Assembly: GCF_016615955.1 (NCBI RefSeq)
Contig: NZ_CP067113.1
Location: 2,480,001 to 2,544,000 of the forward strand
Direction: 5' to 3'
DNA: 64,000 bases
Origin: Luteimonas sp. MC1750
GTDB lineage: Bacteria > Pseudomonadota > Gammaproteobacteria > Xanthomonadales > Xanthomonadaceae
Shown: positions 1-8,508 of the stretch, one piece after another
Layout: each line of letters starts with the position of its first letter
Numbering within the stretch: the first letter of the stretch is position 1
Position numbers and translations under genes: made by a program
Notes under the pieces: model-generated
Told to the model about the DNA's origin: nothing
The model's database searches: none
The model's input: only the letters and a program-made list of their open reading frames with translations

Positions 1-1199
<1,199 letters not shown>

Positions 1200-1228
1200 G
1201 CCAGCTCCAGGGGCCGTGGGGACGGGCC

Positions 1229-1234
1229 ATTGTA
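1229..1234 (-). promoter_or_regulatory. -10 element of glyA promoter
   Basis: TACAAT on the minus strand, preceded by GC, lies 29 nt before the glyA ATG and predicts a leader of about 23 nt. No recognisable -35 hexamer is present 16-18 bp upstream, where the sequence is C/G runs. It belongs to a group of GCTAnnnT boxes recurring in this window. Confidence 0.5.
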
Positions 1235-1274
1235 GCCCGCCCCCCGCCCCCGGGCGGACGGGCGCCCCCGGAAC

Positions 1275-1769
1275 TCAGCGGCCCATGATCACGTCGGCGA
1301 TGATCCCGGTGGCGATGGCCACGAGCAGGAAGTCGCCGGTGTCGCTGCGGCGCCAGTGGTGGCCCCGCGGCGGCTGGCGCAGGCCGTAGGGACCGTAGTC
1401 GTGGACCACGTAGGTGGGCGCATAGCCGGCGTGGCGGTAGTGGTGGCCGCGTGCCCACGGCGGCGGGCCGCGGTGGCGCACCACCATGCGCGGCGGTGGC
1501 GCATAGACCACGCGGACGTCGCGACGGTCGTGGCGGCGGTCATGCCAGCGGTCATGCCGGCGGTCGTCATGGCGGCGCGCCTGGCGGTAGTCGCGGCGGC
1601 GATCATCGCGACGGTGCTCGCGGCGGTCGTCGCCGCGGCGCCAGTCCTGGCTGGAATGGCCGCGGTCATGGCCGCGACGGTGGTTGTCGCGTGCCTCTGC
1701 CGGAGCCGCGAAGGCGACTCCGAGCGCAAGCGCGAGGGTGGCAAGTCCAAGGGTGCGGATCGGATTCAT
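1275..1769 (-). CDS. RcnB-like exported basic protein
   Basis: Encodes 164 residues starting at the ATG at 1769, which has a GGAGAG ribosome site; the open frame extends further upstream but without a better start. The first ~26 residues form a signal peptide ending near APAEA. The middle (about residues 30-85) is an Arg/His/Asp repeat region with recurrent HDRR units. The C-terminal third carries the YGLRQPPRGHHW and DTGDFLLVAIATGIIADVI pattern of the RcnB family, named for an E. coli periplasmic protein involved in nickel/cobalt homeostasis. A role in metal binding is inferred from that family and the His richness only. It stands alone between glyA and the divergent ettA. Confidence 0.75.
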   Translation of the reverse strand: MNPIRTLGLATLALALGVAFAAPAEARDNHRRGHDRGHSSQDWRRGDDRREHRRDDRRRDYRQARRHDDRRHDRWHDRRHDRRDVRVVYAPPPRMVVRHRGPPPWARGHHYRHAGYAPTYVVHDYGPYGLRQPPRGHHWRRSDTGDFLLVAIATGIIADVIMGR

Positions 1770-1891
1770 CACGACTCTCCGGTGGAGGGGGTGTGAACCG
1801 ACTATCCCGTTGCGCGCCTGAACCATCGCGTTACCGGCAAGGCCCGGCCCCACTCCGGTGGATTCCATTCATTTTCCAGCGCCGCCGCGGC

Positions 1892-1918
1892 TTGCGCCCC
1901 GGCTGCAAGCCCTATAAT
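1892..1918 (+). promoter_or_regulatory. candidate ettA promoter
   Basis: A perfect TATAAT at 1913-1918 is preceded by TTGCGC at 1892-1897 with a short 15-bp spacer. The predicted start near 1925 gives a leader of about 66 nt before the ettA ATG. The -10 is strong; the -35 assignment is tentative because the spacer is short. Confidence 0.5.
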
Positions 1919-1990
1919 CGCGCCATCCCATCCGCGCTTTCCGCCCATGGCCCCAGGCCCGGGCGGCGGCCACGCTGCACCGGAGCTCCC

Positions 1991-3652
1991 ATGTCGCAAT
2001 ACATCTACACCATGAACGGCGTCTCCAAGACCGTTCCGCCCAAGCGCCAGATCATCAAGGACATCTCGCTGTCGTTCTTCCCCGGCGCCAAGATCGGCCT
2101 GCTGGGCCTGAACGGCGCCGGCAAGTCGACGGTGCTCAAGATCATGGCCGGCGTCGACACCGACTTCTCCGGCGAGGCGCGGCCGCAGCCCGGCATCAAG
2201 GTCGGCTACCTGGCGCAGGAGCCGCAGCTGGATCCGGAAAAGACCGTCCGCGAGGCCGTCGAGGAAGGCGTGGGCGAGGTCCTGCAGGCGCAGGCGCGCC
2301 TGGACGAGGTCTACGCCGCCTACGCGGAGGACGGCGCCGACTTCGACGCGCTGGCCAAGGAGCAGGAGCGCCTGGAGGCGATCCTTGCCGCCGGCGACGC
2401 GCACACGCTGGAAAACCAGCTGGAAGTCGCCGCCGACGCGCTGCGCCTGCCGCCGTGGGATGCGGTCATCGGCAAGCTGTCGGGCGGCGAGAAGCGCCGC
2501 GTGGCGCTGTGCCGCCTGCTGCTGCAGAAGCCCGACATGCTGCTCCTCGACGAACCCACCAACCACCTCGACGCCGAATCGGTCGAATGGCTGGAGCAGT
2601 TCCTCGCCCGCTACACCGGCACCGTGGTGGCGGTGACGCATGACCGCTACTTCCTCGACAACGCCGCCGAGTGGATCCTCGAGCTCGACCGCGGCCGCGG
2701 CATTCCGTGGAAGGGCAACTACACCGACTGGCTGGTGCAGAAGGAAGACCGCCTCAAGCGCGAGGAGTCGACCGAGAAGGCGCGCCAGAAGGCGATCGCC
2801 AAGGAGCTCGAGTGGGCGCGCAGCAACGCCAAGGGCGGCCGCAGCAAGGGCAAGGCGCGCCTGGCCCGGATCGAGGAGCTGCAGGCGGTCGACTACCAGA
2901 AGCGCCAGGAAACCAACGAGATCTTCATTCCGCCGGGCGAGCGCCTGGGCAGCAAGGTGATCGAGTTCAAGAACGTCTCCAAGAGCTTTGGCGACCGCCT
3001 GCTGATCGACAACCTGAGCTTCATCGCGCCTCCGGGCGCGATCATCGGCATCATCGGCCCCAACGGCGCGGGCAAGTCCACGCTGTTCAAGATGATCACG
3101 GGGCAGGAACAGCCGGACTCGGGTTCGATCGACATGGGCCCGACGGTCAACATCGCCTACGTCGACCAGAGCCGCGACAAGCTGGAGGGCAACCACAACG
3201 TCTTCCAGGAAGTCGCCGGCGGTGCCGACATCCTCAACATCAACGGCATCGAGATCCAGTCGCGCGCCTACATCGGACGCTTCAACTTCAAGGGCCAGGA
3301 CCAGCAGAAGATGGTCGGCTCGCTGTCGGGCGGTGAACGCGGCCGCCTGCACCTGGCCAAGACCCTGCTGCAGGGCGGCAACGTGCTGCTGCTCGACGAA
3401 CCGTCCAACGACCTGGACATCGAGACCCTGCGCGCGCTTGAAGACGCGCTGCTCGAGTTCCCCGGCAACACCTTCGTGATCAGCCATGACCGCTGGTTCC
3501 TCGACCGCATCGCCACGCACATCCTCGCGTTCGAAGGCGACAGCCACGTCGAGTTCTTCCAGGGCAACTACCGCGAATACGAAGAAGACAAGCGCCGCCG
3601 GATGGGCGACGACGCGGGTCCGCGCAGGCTTCGGTTCAAGGCGCTCAAGTAG
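1991..3652 (+). CDS. ettA: energy-dependent translational throttle protein EttA (ABC-F)
   Basis: A 553-residue ABC-F protein with two fused nucleotide-binding domains and no membrane segment; E. coli EttA has 555. EttA binds the ribosomal E site and gates entry into elongation according to the ATP/ADP ratio. Seen here: Walker A GLNGAGKST at residues 39-47 and GPNGAGKST in the second half, LSGGEKRR and LSGGERGR signatures, LLLDEPTNHLD and LLLDEPSNDLD Walker B motifs, and the charged inter-domain linker. The start at 1991 (MSQYIYTMNGVSK) has a GGAG at 1982-1985; the frame stays open upstream, but that part is not conserved protein. Longer and shorter ABC-F paralogues are excluded by length and linker. 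Confidence 0.96.
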   Translation: MSQYIYTMNGVSKTVPPKRQIIKDISLSFFPGAKIGLLGLNGAGKSTVLKIMAGVDTDFSGEARPQPGIKVGYLAQEPQLDPEKTVREAVEEGVGEVLQAQARLDEVYAAYAEDGADFDALAKEQERLEAILAAGDAHTLENQLEVAADALRLPPWDAVIGKLSGGEKRRVALCRLLLQKPDMLLLDEPTNHLDAESVEWLEQFLARYTGTVVAVTHDRYFLDNAAEWILELDRGRGIPWKGNYTDWLVQKEDRLKREESTEKARQKAIAKELEWARSNAKGGRSKGKARLARIEELQAVDYQKRQETNEIFIPPGERLGSKVIEFKNVSKSFGDRLLIDNLSFIAPPGAIIGIIGPNGAGKSTLFKMITGQEQPDSGSIDMGPTVNIAYVDQSRDKLEGNHNVFQEVAGGADILNINGIEIQSRAYIGRFNFKGQDQQKMVGSLSGGERGRLHLAKTLLQGGNVLLLDEPSNDLDIETLRALEDALLEFPGNTFVISHDRWFLDRIATHILAFEGDSHVEFFQGNYREYEEDKRRRMGDDAGPRRLRFKALK

Positions 3653-3669
3653 GAGAAGCAGGAGAAGCG

Positions 3670-3888
3670 TTTGCCACGGATGACGCGGATTGCGCGGATT
3701 TGCGCGGATAGAGCAGAAGAGAGAATCGTCCGGCGGGGTCGGTAGGGACTGCGAGTTCCTGCACCTGATTCGGCTCGACCCGCGCGACCCCCCTTAACTG
3801 CTTGATCCACTTGATCCACTCGGTTCGCTTATCCGCTTGACCAGCTTGATCCGCGCAAATCCGCGCAATCCGCGTCATCCGTGGCAAA
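3670..3888. repeat. 40-bp perfect inverted repeat flanking 139 bp, upstream of pyrF
   Basis: Bases 3670-3709 and 3849-3888 are exact reverse complements over 40 bp. Each arm contains iterated GCGCGGAT-type units (for example GCGGATTGCGCGGATTTGCG). The interior carries further short direct repeats (CTTGATCCA twice) and no open reading frame with coding character. The whole element lies between the ettA stop and the pyrF start, and its right arm ends 14 bases before the pyrF ATG. This looks like a small non-coding mobile or REP-like element; no transposase is present. Confidence 0.8.
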
Positions 3889-3901
3889 AAGGAAAGACCA
3901 G

Positions 3902-4717
3902 ATGGATTTCATGAAGCAGCTGCGGCAGCGCTGGGCCACGTCGGGGTCGCTGGTGTGCGTGGGGCTGGATCCGGAGCCGGCGCGGTTTCCAGCGCGGTTC
4001 GCGGGTGATGCCGATGCGGTGTTCGGGTTCTGCCGGGACATCGTCGATGCGACCGCGGAGTTCGCCTGCGCGTTCAAGCCGCAGATCGCGCACTTCGCGG
4101 CGCTGGGCGCCGAGGGCGCTCTGGAGCGGCTGATCGCGCACATCCATGCCGGGCACCCGGGCATCCCGGTGATCCTCGACGCCAAGCGCGGCGACATCGG
4201 CTCCACCGCGCAGCGCTACGCGGCGGAGGCCTTCGACCGCTACCGCGCGGATGCGGTCACCGCCAATCCCTATCTCGGCGGCGATTCGCTGAAGCCCTAC
4301 CTGGACCGCGCGGACCGCGGCGTGGTCATCCTCTGTCGCACCTCCAATCCCGGCGCGGGCGACCTGCAGGACCTGCTGGTCGACGGCAGGCCGCTGTACC
4401 AGCACGTCGCCGCGAAGGCGGCGTCGGAGTGGAACGGCAACTGCAATGTGGCGCTCGTGGTCGGTGCAACCTGGCCCGGGCAGCTGCGCGACGTGCGCGC
4501 GATCGTCGGCGACATGCCGCTGCTGGTGCCGGGCGTCGGTGCCCAGGGCGGCGATGCCGAAGCCGTGGTGCGCAACGCGCGCACCGCCGATGGCACGGGA
4601 CTGATGGTGAGTTCGTCGCGGGCGATCCTGTACGCGTCGCAGGGCGACGACTACGCCGCCGCCGCTGCGCACGCCGCGCGCGCGCTGCGCGACACGCTGG
4701 ACCGCCACCGCCATTGA
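3902..4717 (+). CDS. pyrF: orotidine 5'-phosphate decarboxylase (class 2)
   Basis: Decarboxylates OMP to UMP, the last step of de novo pyrimidine synthesis, in the cytosol. The 271-residue length and the motif DAKRGDIGSTAQRYA match the longer class 2 OMP decarboxylases found in actinobacteria, myxobacteria and xanthomonads rather than the ~240-residue E. coli type. CVGLDPEP near the N terminus and VTANPYLGGDSL are also present. ATG 3902 is chosen because AAGGAAAG lies 5 nt upstream; an in-frame GTG at 3881 would start inside the inverted repeat and has no ribosome site. It probably has its own promoter, perhaps within that repeat element. Confidence 0.93.
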   Translation: MDFMKQLRQRWATSGSLVCVGLDPEPARFPARFAGDADAVFGFCRDIVDATAEFACAFKPQIAHFAALGAEGALERLIAHIHAGHPGIPVILDAKRGDIGSTAQRYAAEAFDRYRADAVTANPYLGGDSLKPYLDRADRGVVILCRTSNPGAGDLQDLLVDGRPLYQHVAAKAASEWNGNCNVALVVGATWPGQLRDVRAIVGDMPLLVPGVGAQGGDAEAVVRNARTADGTGLMVSSSRAILYASQGDDYAAAAAHAARALRDTLDRHRH

Positions 4718-4802
4718 GCGCGAGGGCGTGGATTGCCACCGGCATCACGCGGCCCGGATATCCTCGCGGCACCGGGCCACCGCCTGCCGATGGATGGAAT
4801 CG

Positions 4803-5459
4803 ATGACCCCTCTGCCACAGTGCGCCGCGCTTGCGCTTGCGATCGCCCTCGCGGCCTGCAGCCCGTCCGACGCTCCGGCGGCCACGGCTTCGCCTGCCGA
4901 CGCCAGCGCCATACCGACGGCGGACAGCGCGCCCTCGCCTGCGCCCGACCTGATCGCCGGCACCGGCTCGCCGACCACCGCGGCGGAGCCCGCCACCGAC
5001 GAACTGGCCGCAACGCCGGGCAGCGACGCCGAGGACACCCAGTACTTCGACTTCAGCGGCGCCGCGCTCGCGCGCATGCGCAGCGAAGCGCGCCCGGCCA
5101 CGCCGGCGCTGCGCGACGCCGCCCGGCGCATCGTCGACGAGACCGGACGCGAGCGCGAATGCGGGACCTATCCCGAGGGCGAACGCCTGTTCGTGCTCGA
5201 CCTCGATGGCCGTCCCGGCGACGAGGCCCTGCTGCTTTACACGATGGAAGGCTGCGGCGGCGGTGGCAACTACTATGACCGCAGCGGCTACGTGCTGCGC
5301 GAGGTCGACGGCGCATGGAAGCAGGTCGCCGAATTCCCGATGGGCACCAAGCTGGTCGGCAACGCCACCATCAGCGCGCTCGAGCCCGGCGTGGTGGTGA
5401 TCAGCCCGGACGGCGACAGCCTGTTCGAGCCGCACCGCGCCGAGATTCCGCCGCGCTGA
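4803..5459 (+). CDS. hypothetical lipoprotein
   Basis: A 218-residue protein whose first 19 residues (MTPLPQCAALALAIALAAC) form a type II signal peptide with the lipobox LAAC. An Ala/Pro/Ser/Asp-rich flexible segment (to about residue 80) follows, then a compact domain rich in acidic residues with ECGTYPEGERLFVLDLDG and a GCGGGGNYYDRSGY stretch. I do not recognise the domain. The pattern (secreted, LDLDG.PGDEALLLYT, then repeating strands) resembles small exported calcium- or carbohydrate-associated domains, but nothing fixes a function. It is convergent with pncB; the REP pair between them may end both transcripts. An alternative ATG lies 9 nt upstream. Confidence 0.7.
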   Translation: MTPLPQCAALALAIALAACSPSDAPAATASPADASAIPTADSAPSPAPDLIAGTGSPTTAAEPATDELAATPGSDAEDTQYFDFSGAALARMRSEARPATPALRDAARRIVDETGRERECGTYPEGERLFVLDLDGRPGDEALLLYTMEGCGGGGNYYDRSGYVLREVDGAWKQVAEFPMGTKLVGNATISALEPGVVVISPDGDSLFEPHRAEIPPR

Positions 5460-5482
5460 TCCAGCGCTGCGCCACGAACGCT

Positions 5483-5576
5483 CCTGTAGGAGCGGCTACA
5501 GCCGCGATGCAATGCTGCGATCGTCGACACCGACGCGATGCGATGATGCGATCGCGGCTGTAGCCGCTCCTACAGG
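5483..5576. repeat. REP-like pair, 26-bp perfect inverted arms
   Basis: Arms 5483-5508 and 5551-5576 are perfect reverse complements. Each arm contains the internal palindrome GCGGCTacAGCCGC and the TGTAGGAGCGG box typical of extragenic repeats in xanthomonads and pseudomonads. It lies between the convergent ends of the lipoprotein gene and pncB, a usual position for REP pairs, where it can act as a bidirectional transcript-end hairpin. The same family occurs at 15507-15573, there inside a coding region. Confidence 0.85.
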
Positions 5577-5592
5577 GGCGCTGTGGCCGCCC

Positions 5593-6786
5593 TTACAGGA
5601 GCTGATTGGCCGGGGGCTGCGGGACGTCGAACACCTGGCGCAGGTAGCGCAGATAGTCCTCGTCGTCGACCATGGTCTTGCCCGGGGAATCGCTCAGCTT
5701 GGCGACGGGCTGGCCGTTGCAGGCCACCATCTTCAGCACGATCTGCAGTGCCTTCGGGCCGGTGTCGTTGGTGAGGTTGGTGCCGATTCCGAACGAGGTG
5801 CGGCAGCGGCCGCGGAAACGTTCGTAGAGCGCCATCACCTGCCCGACGTCCAGGCCGTCGCTGAACACCAGGGTGCGCGTGCGCGGGTCGACCCGCATCG
5901 ATTCCAGGTGCGCCAGCATGCGCTCGCCCCAGGCATGCGGATCGCCGGAGTCGTGGCGCATGCCGTCGAAGAGCTTGCAGAAGTACAGGTCGAAGTCGCG
6001 CAGGAAGGCCTCGAGCCCGATCACGTCGGTGAGCGCGATGCCGAGGTCGCCGCGATATTCCTGCGCCCAGGCCTCGAACGCCGCCTTCTGCGAGTCGCGC
6101 AGCCGCGGACCCAGCGCCTGGTGCGCCTGCAGCCATTCGTGGGCCATCGTGCCCTGCGGCACCAGGCCGTGGCGCCGCGCGATGTCGACGTTGCTGGTGC
6201 CGGCGAACTTCGGCCCGAACAGCTCCGCGACCCGCGGCACGAGCCGCTCCTGCCAGGCGCGCGAGTAGCGCCGGCGGGTGCCGAAATCGGTGATGCGGCA
6301 GTCTTCGTAGCCGACCGCGGCGTCGATGCGGTCGACCTTGGCCTGCAGGCGCCGCAGCCCTTCGGCCGCGTCGGCCGGCCCGTGTTCGCCCACCGACCAG
6401 GCCTCGCTGACGATCGCCAGCAGCGGCACCTCGAACAGGATCGTGTGCAGCCACGGTCCTTCCACGGTCAGCGACAGCCCGCCCTGCTCGTCCCCGCTGC
6501 GCTCCAGCCGCAGGTAGCGACGGTCGAGCCGGAACAGGCCGAGGAAATCGACGAAGTCCGGCTTGATGAAGCGCAGCCCGCGCAGGTAATCGAGCTCGTC
6601 GGCCGTGAAGCGCAGTTCGCACAGGACATCGATCGCATCCGACACCACGTCGATATGCCGCGCGAGGTCGACCCCGGCGGACCGGCAGCGGAAGCGGTAG
6701 CGCGCGTGCGCCGCGGGATAACGATGCAGCACCGCCTGCATCATCGTGAACTTGTAGAGGTCGGTATCGAGCAGCGAGCGGATCAT
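5593..6786 (-). CDS. pncB: nicotinate phosphoribosyltransferase
   Basis: Makes nicotinate mononucleotide from nicotinate and PRPP with ATP hydrolysis, the entry of the Preiss-Handler NAD salvage route. The 397-residue length equals the E. coli enzyme. Diagnostic segments are the N-terminal [15 protein letters not shown], the FGTRRRYS loop, [15 protein letters not shown] with its conserved histidine, RHDSGDP, and [10 protein letters not shown]. The ATG at 6786 overlaps the stop of the upstream glycosyltransferase by 4 bases (ATGA), so translation is probably coupled and pncB is the last gene of the secretion operon. There is no functional link between NAD salvage and secretion; it is likely a passenger. 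Confidence 0.96.
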   Translation of the reverse strand: MIRSLLDTDLYKFTMMQAVLHRYPAAHARYRFRCRSAGVDLARHIDVVSDAIDVLCELRFTADELDYLRGLRFIKPDFVDFLGLFRLDRRYLRLERSGDEQGGLSLTVEGPWLHTILFEVPLLAIVSEAWSVGEHGPADAAEGLRRLQAKVDRIDAAVGYEDCRITDFGTRRRYSRAWQERLVPRVAELFGPKFAGTSNVDIARRHGLVPQGTMAHEWLQAHQALGPRLRDSQKAAFEAWAQEYRGDLGIALTDVIGLEAFLRDFDLYFCKLFDGMRHDSGDPHAWGERMLAHLESMRVDPRTRTLVFSDGLDVGQVMALYERFRGRCRTSFGIGTNLTNDTGPKALQIVLKMVACNGQPVAKLSDSPGKTMVDDEDYLRYLRQVFDVPQPPANQLL

Positions 6787-7646
6787 GGCGTCGCGGCCCG
6801 GAGCGATGCCGCCAGGATCCGCGGCAGGCGTGACAGCCAGTGCGTCCAGATCGCCAGCCACACCGCGGCGCGCACCGACGCGCCGCGCGCGGGTGCCTCG
6901 AAGCGGCGGAAGTAGCGCCACAACCCGCGGTGCTTGTGCCACTCGACGAAGAACGGCCGCGCGCGCGAGGACACGCCGCGCAGGTGCAGCACGCGCACGT
7001 CGTTGGCCACGGCGACGGTGGCGCCGGCGATCCGCGCGCGGCGGCACAGGTCCAGGTCCTCGGCGTGCAGCCGGTAGGCGGCATCGAAGCCGCCGATCCG
7101 CTCGAACAGCGCGCGCGGTACCAGCATCAGCGCACCCGAGACCGCGTCCACCGGCTGCAGCGCGGCGCCCTCGTCCACCGCCACGTCCAGCGGGCGCCCG
7201 CGCCGTGCGCGCAGCGGCCCGCGCAGCATGCCGGCGAAGTCCGGATCGTTGCGCCGGGCGGCGCCGTCGCGCACGCCGTCCTCGTCGACCAGGTCGGCCC
7301 CGAGCAGGACGTCCGCGCCCGCGGCGCCGGCGTGGCGCAGCAGCCGCGGGAAGGTGTCGGCTTCGACCAGGCAGTCGGGATTGACGAAGGCCAGCCACGG
7401 CGCCTGGCTGTCCGCCGCGCCCTGGTTGCAGGCGGTGGCGAATCCCGGGTTGTCCGGATTGGCGATGAAGCGCAGGCGTGGGTCGGTCACCGCGTGGCGC
7501 TGGACCACGGCCAGGGTGTCGTCGCTGGACGCGTTGTCGATGACGCGGATCTCGGCGACGCCGGTGGCGGCGCGCAGGCGGACCAGGCAGGCGTCGATGC
7601 TGGCGGCACTCTCATGGCTCACCACGATGGCGGCGACCGCGTTCAC
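6783..7646 (-). CDS. GT2 family glycosyltransferase, rhamnosyltransferase-like
   Basis: 287 residues of a GT-A fold transferase. The nucleotide-sugar and metal motifs are clear: [13 protein letters not shown] opening, [31 protein letters not shown] (the DXD-equivalent) and [19 protein letters not shown] followed by [14 protein letters not shown]. This combination is typical of WbbL-type rhamnosyltransferases of O-antigen or exopolysaccharide synthesis; the donor and acceptor here are unknown. There is no strong membrane segment, so it acts at the cytosolic face. The GTG start at 7646 overlaps the upstream stop (GTGA) and the stop overlaps pncB (ATGA), so it sits in the gspE-D operon. Confidence 0.88.
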   Translation of the reverse strand: MNAVAAIVVSHESAASIDACLVRLRAATGVAEIRVIDNASSDDTLAVVQRHAVTDPRLRFIANPDNPGFATACNQGAADSQAPWLAFVNPDCLVEADTFPRLLRHAGAAGADVLLGADLVDEDGVRDGAARRNDPDFAGMLRGPLRARRGRPLDVAVDEGAALQPVDAVSGALMLVPRALFERIGGFDAAYRLHAEDLDLCRRARIAGATVAVANDVRVLHLRGVSSRARPFFVEWHKHRGLWRYFRRFEAPARGASVRAAVWLAIWTHWLSRLPRILAASLRAATP

Positions 7647-8506
7647 GACGCGAACAGCTCGTGCTGCGACGGTGGATCCACGCCGTCGAGGCGCCGCGCC
7701 AGGGCGCTGCGCAGCCCACGCGCCGGATCCTGCATCAGGAAGCGCGCCAACCGCGGCGGCCACGCCGGCCAGCGCGCGGCCAGCGCATCCAGGTCGCCCT
7801 CGGCCGGCCCGCCCTCGCCGCCGCGGGCCACGAAGGCGGTTTCGCACAGCACGTTGCGCCAGCCCAGGCCGGCCATCCGCAGCGAGAGATCGATCAGCGC
7901 CGCATAGCGCGACGCGTAGCTGGCGGCATCCAGTCCGCCGGCCCTCGCGCGCGCCCGGCCGCGGATGAACACCGCATGGTCGATCGCCGCCGGCAGCTCG
8001 GGATGCACCGGCGACATGCCGCCCGCGGCGCGCGCCAGCCGGGCCAGGTCGGCGCCTGCGGGCTGCGGGCCGACCTCGCCGCAGTCCGGCCATGCGGCGG
8101 TTTCGCCGGCGTTGCACCAGGGCGTGGCGGTGGCGATGGCACCGTCGCGCGCGGCGCAGGCCGCCAGCTGCTGCGCCCAGCCGGGACCGGGCACGGCGTC
8201 GGGCGCCAGCACGATGACGTCGGCGTCGCCGCAGGCCGCCAGCGCCTCGTCCAGGTGCGCCACCTCGCCCAGCGGCCGCGGCCGGCGCGTGTACTCGGCG
8301 CGCAGCGGCGTGCGGTCCAGCCAGCGCTCGATGATCGCGAGTCCGCGCGGGCCCGCCTGCGCATCGTCGGCCAGCCAGACCCGCGTGCCCGCGGGCGTGC
8401 CGGCGTCGAGCGCGGCCAGGCAGGCGTCGAGCGTGCCGTCGTCGATCGCGACCGGAAGCAGCACCACCGGGACCTCGGGCACGCCGGCGCCCCCTCCGCC
8501 GGCCAT
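7643..8506 (-). CDS. GT2-like glycosyltransferase with degenerate metal motif
   Basis: 287 residues starting at ATG 8506, two bases after the gspD stop. The layout follows GT2 enzymes: an N-terminal strand VVLLPVAIDDGTLDACL, then DVIVLAPDAVPGPGWAQQL where family members have an N-S-D or DXD motif, TATPWCNAGETAAWPDCGE, and a C-terminal DLSLRMAGLGWRNVLCETAFV. In this copy the DXD position reads A-P-D-A and the usual D-N-x-S donor motif is replaced by LADDAQAG, so catalytic competence is doubtful. It overlaps the next glycosyltransferase by 4 bases, and the equal length suggests an old duplication. Function is inferred from the fold only. Confidence 0.7.
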   Translation of the reverse strand: MAGGGGAGVPEVPVVLLPVAIDDGTLDACLAALDAGTPAGTRVWLADDAQAGPRGLAIIERWLDRTPLRAEYTRRPRPLGEVAHLDEALAACGDADVIVLAPDAVPGPGWAQQLAACAARDGAIATATPWCNAGETAAWPDCGEVGPQPAGADLARLARAAGGMSPVHPELPAAIDHAVFIRGRARARAGGLDAASYASRYAALIDLSLRMAGLGWRNVLCETAFVARGGEGGPAEGDLDALAARWPAWPPRLARFLMQDPARGLRSALARRLDGVDPPSQHELFAS

Positions 8507-8508
8507 GT

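Noticed and set aside
1500-1700. Possible CRISPR-like array in the RcnB-like gene
   Set aside because: The repetition comes from HDRR protein units of irregular length with no separated unique spacers.
1451-1990. N-terminal extension of ettA by about 180 codons
   Set aside because: The extension runs over the RcnB-like gene and the ettA promoter; ribosome site and family length fix the start at 1991.
3881-3901. GTG start for pyrF seven codons upstream
   Set aside because: It lies inside the inverted repeat, has no ribosome site, and ATG 3902 has AAGGAAAG at the right distance.
6783-8506. A capsule or O-antigen cluster
   Set aside because: Only two glycosyltransferase-like genes are present, with no polymerase, flippase or sugar-nucleotide genes.
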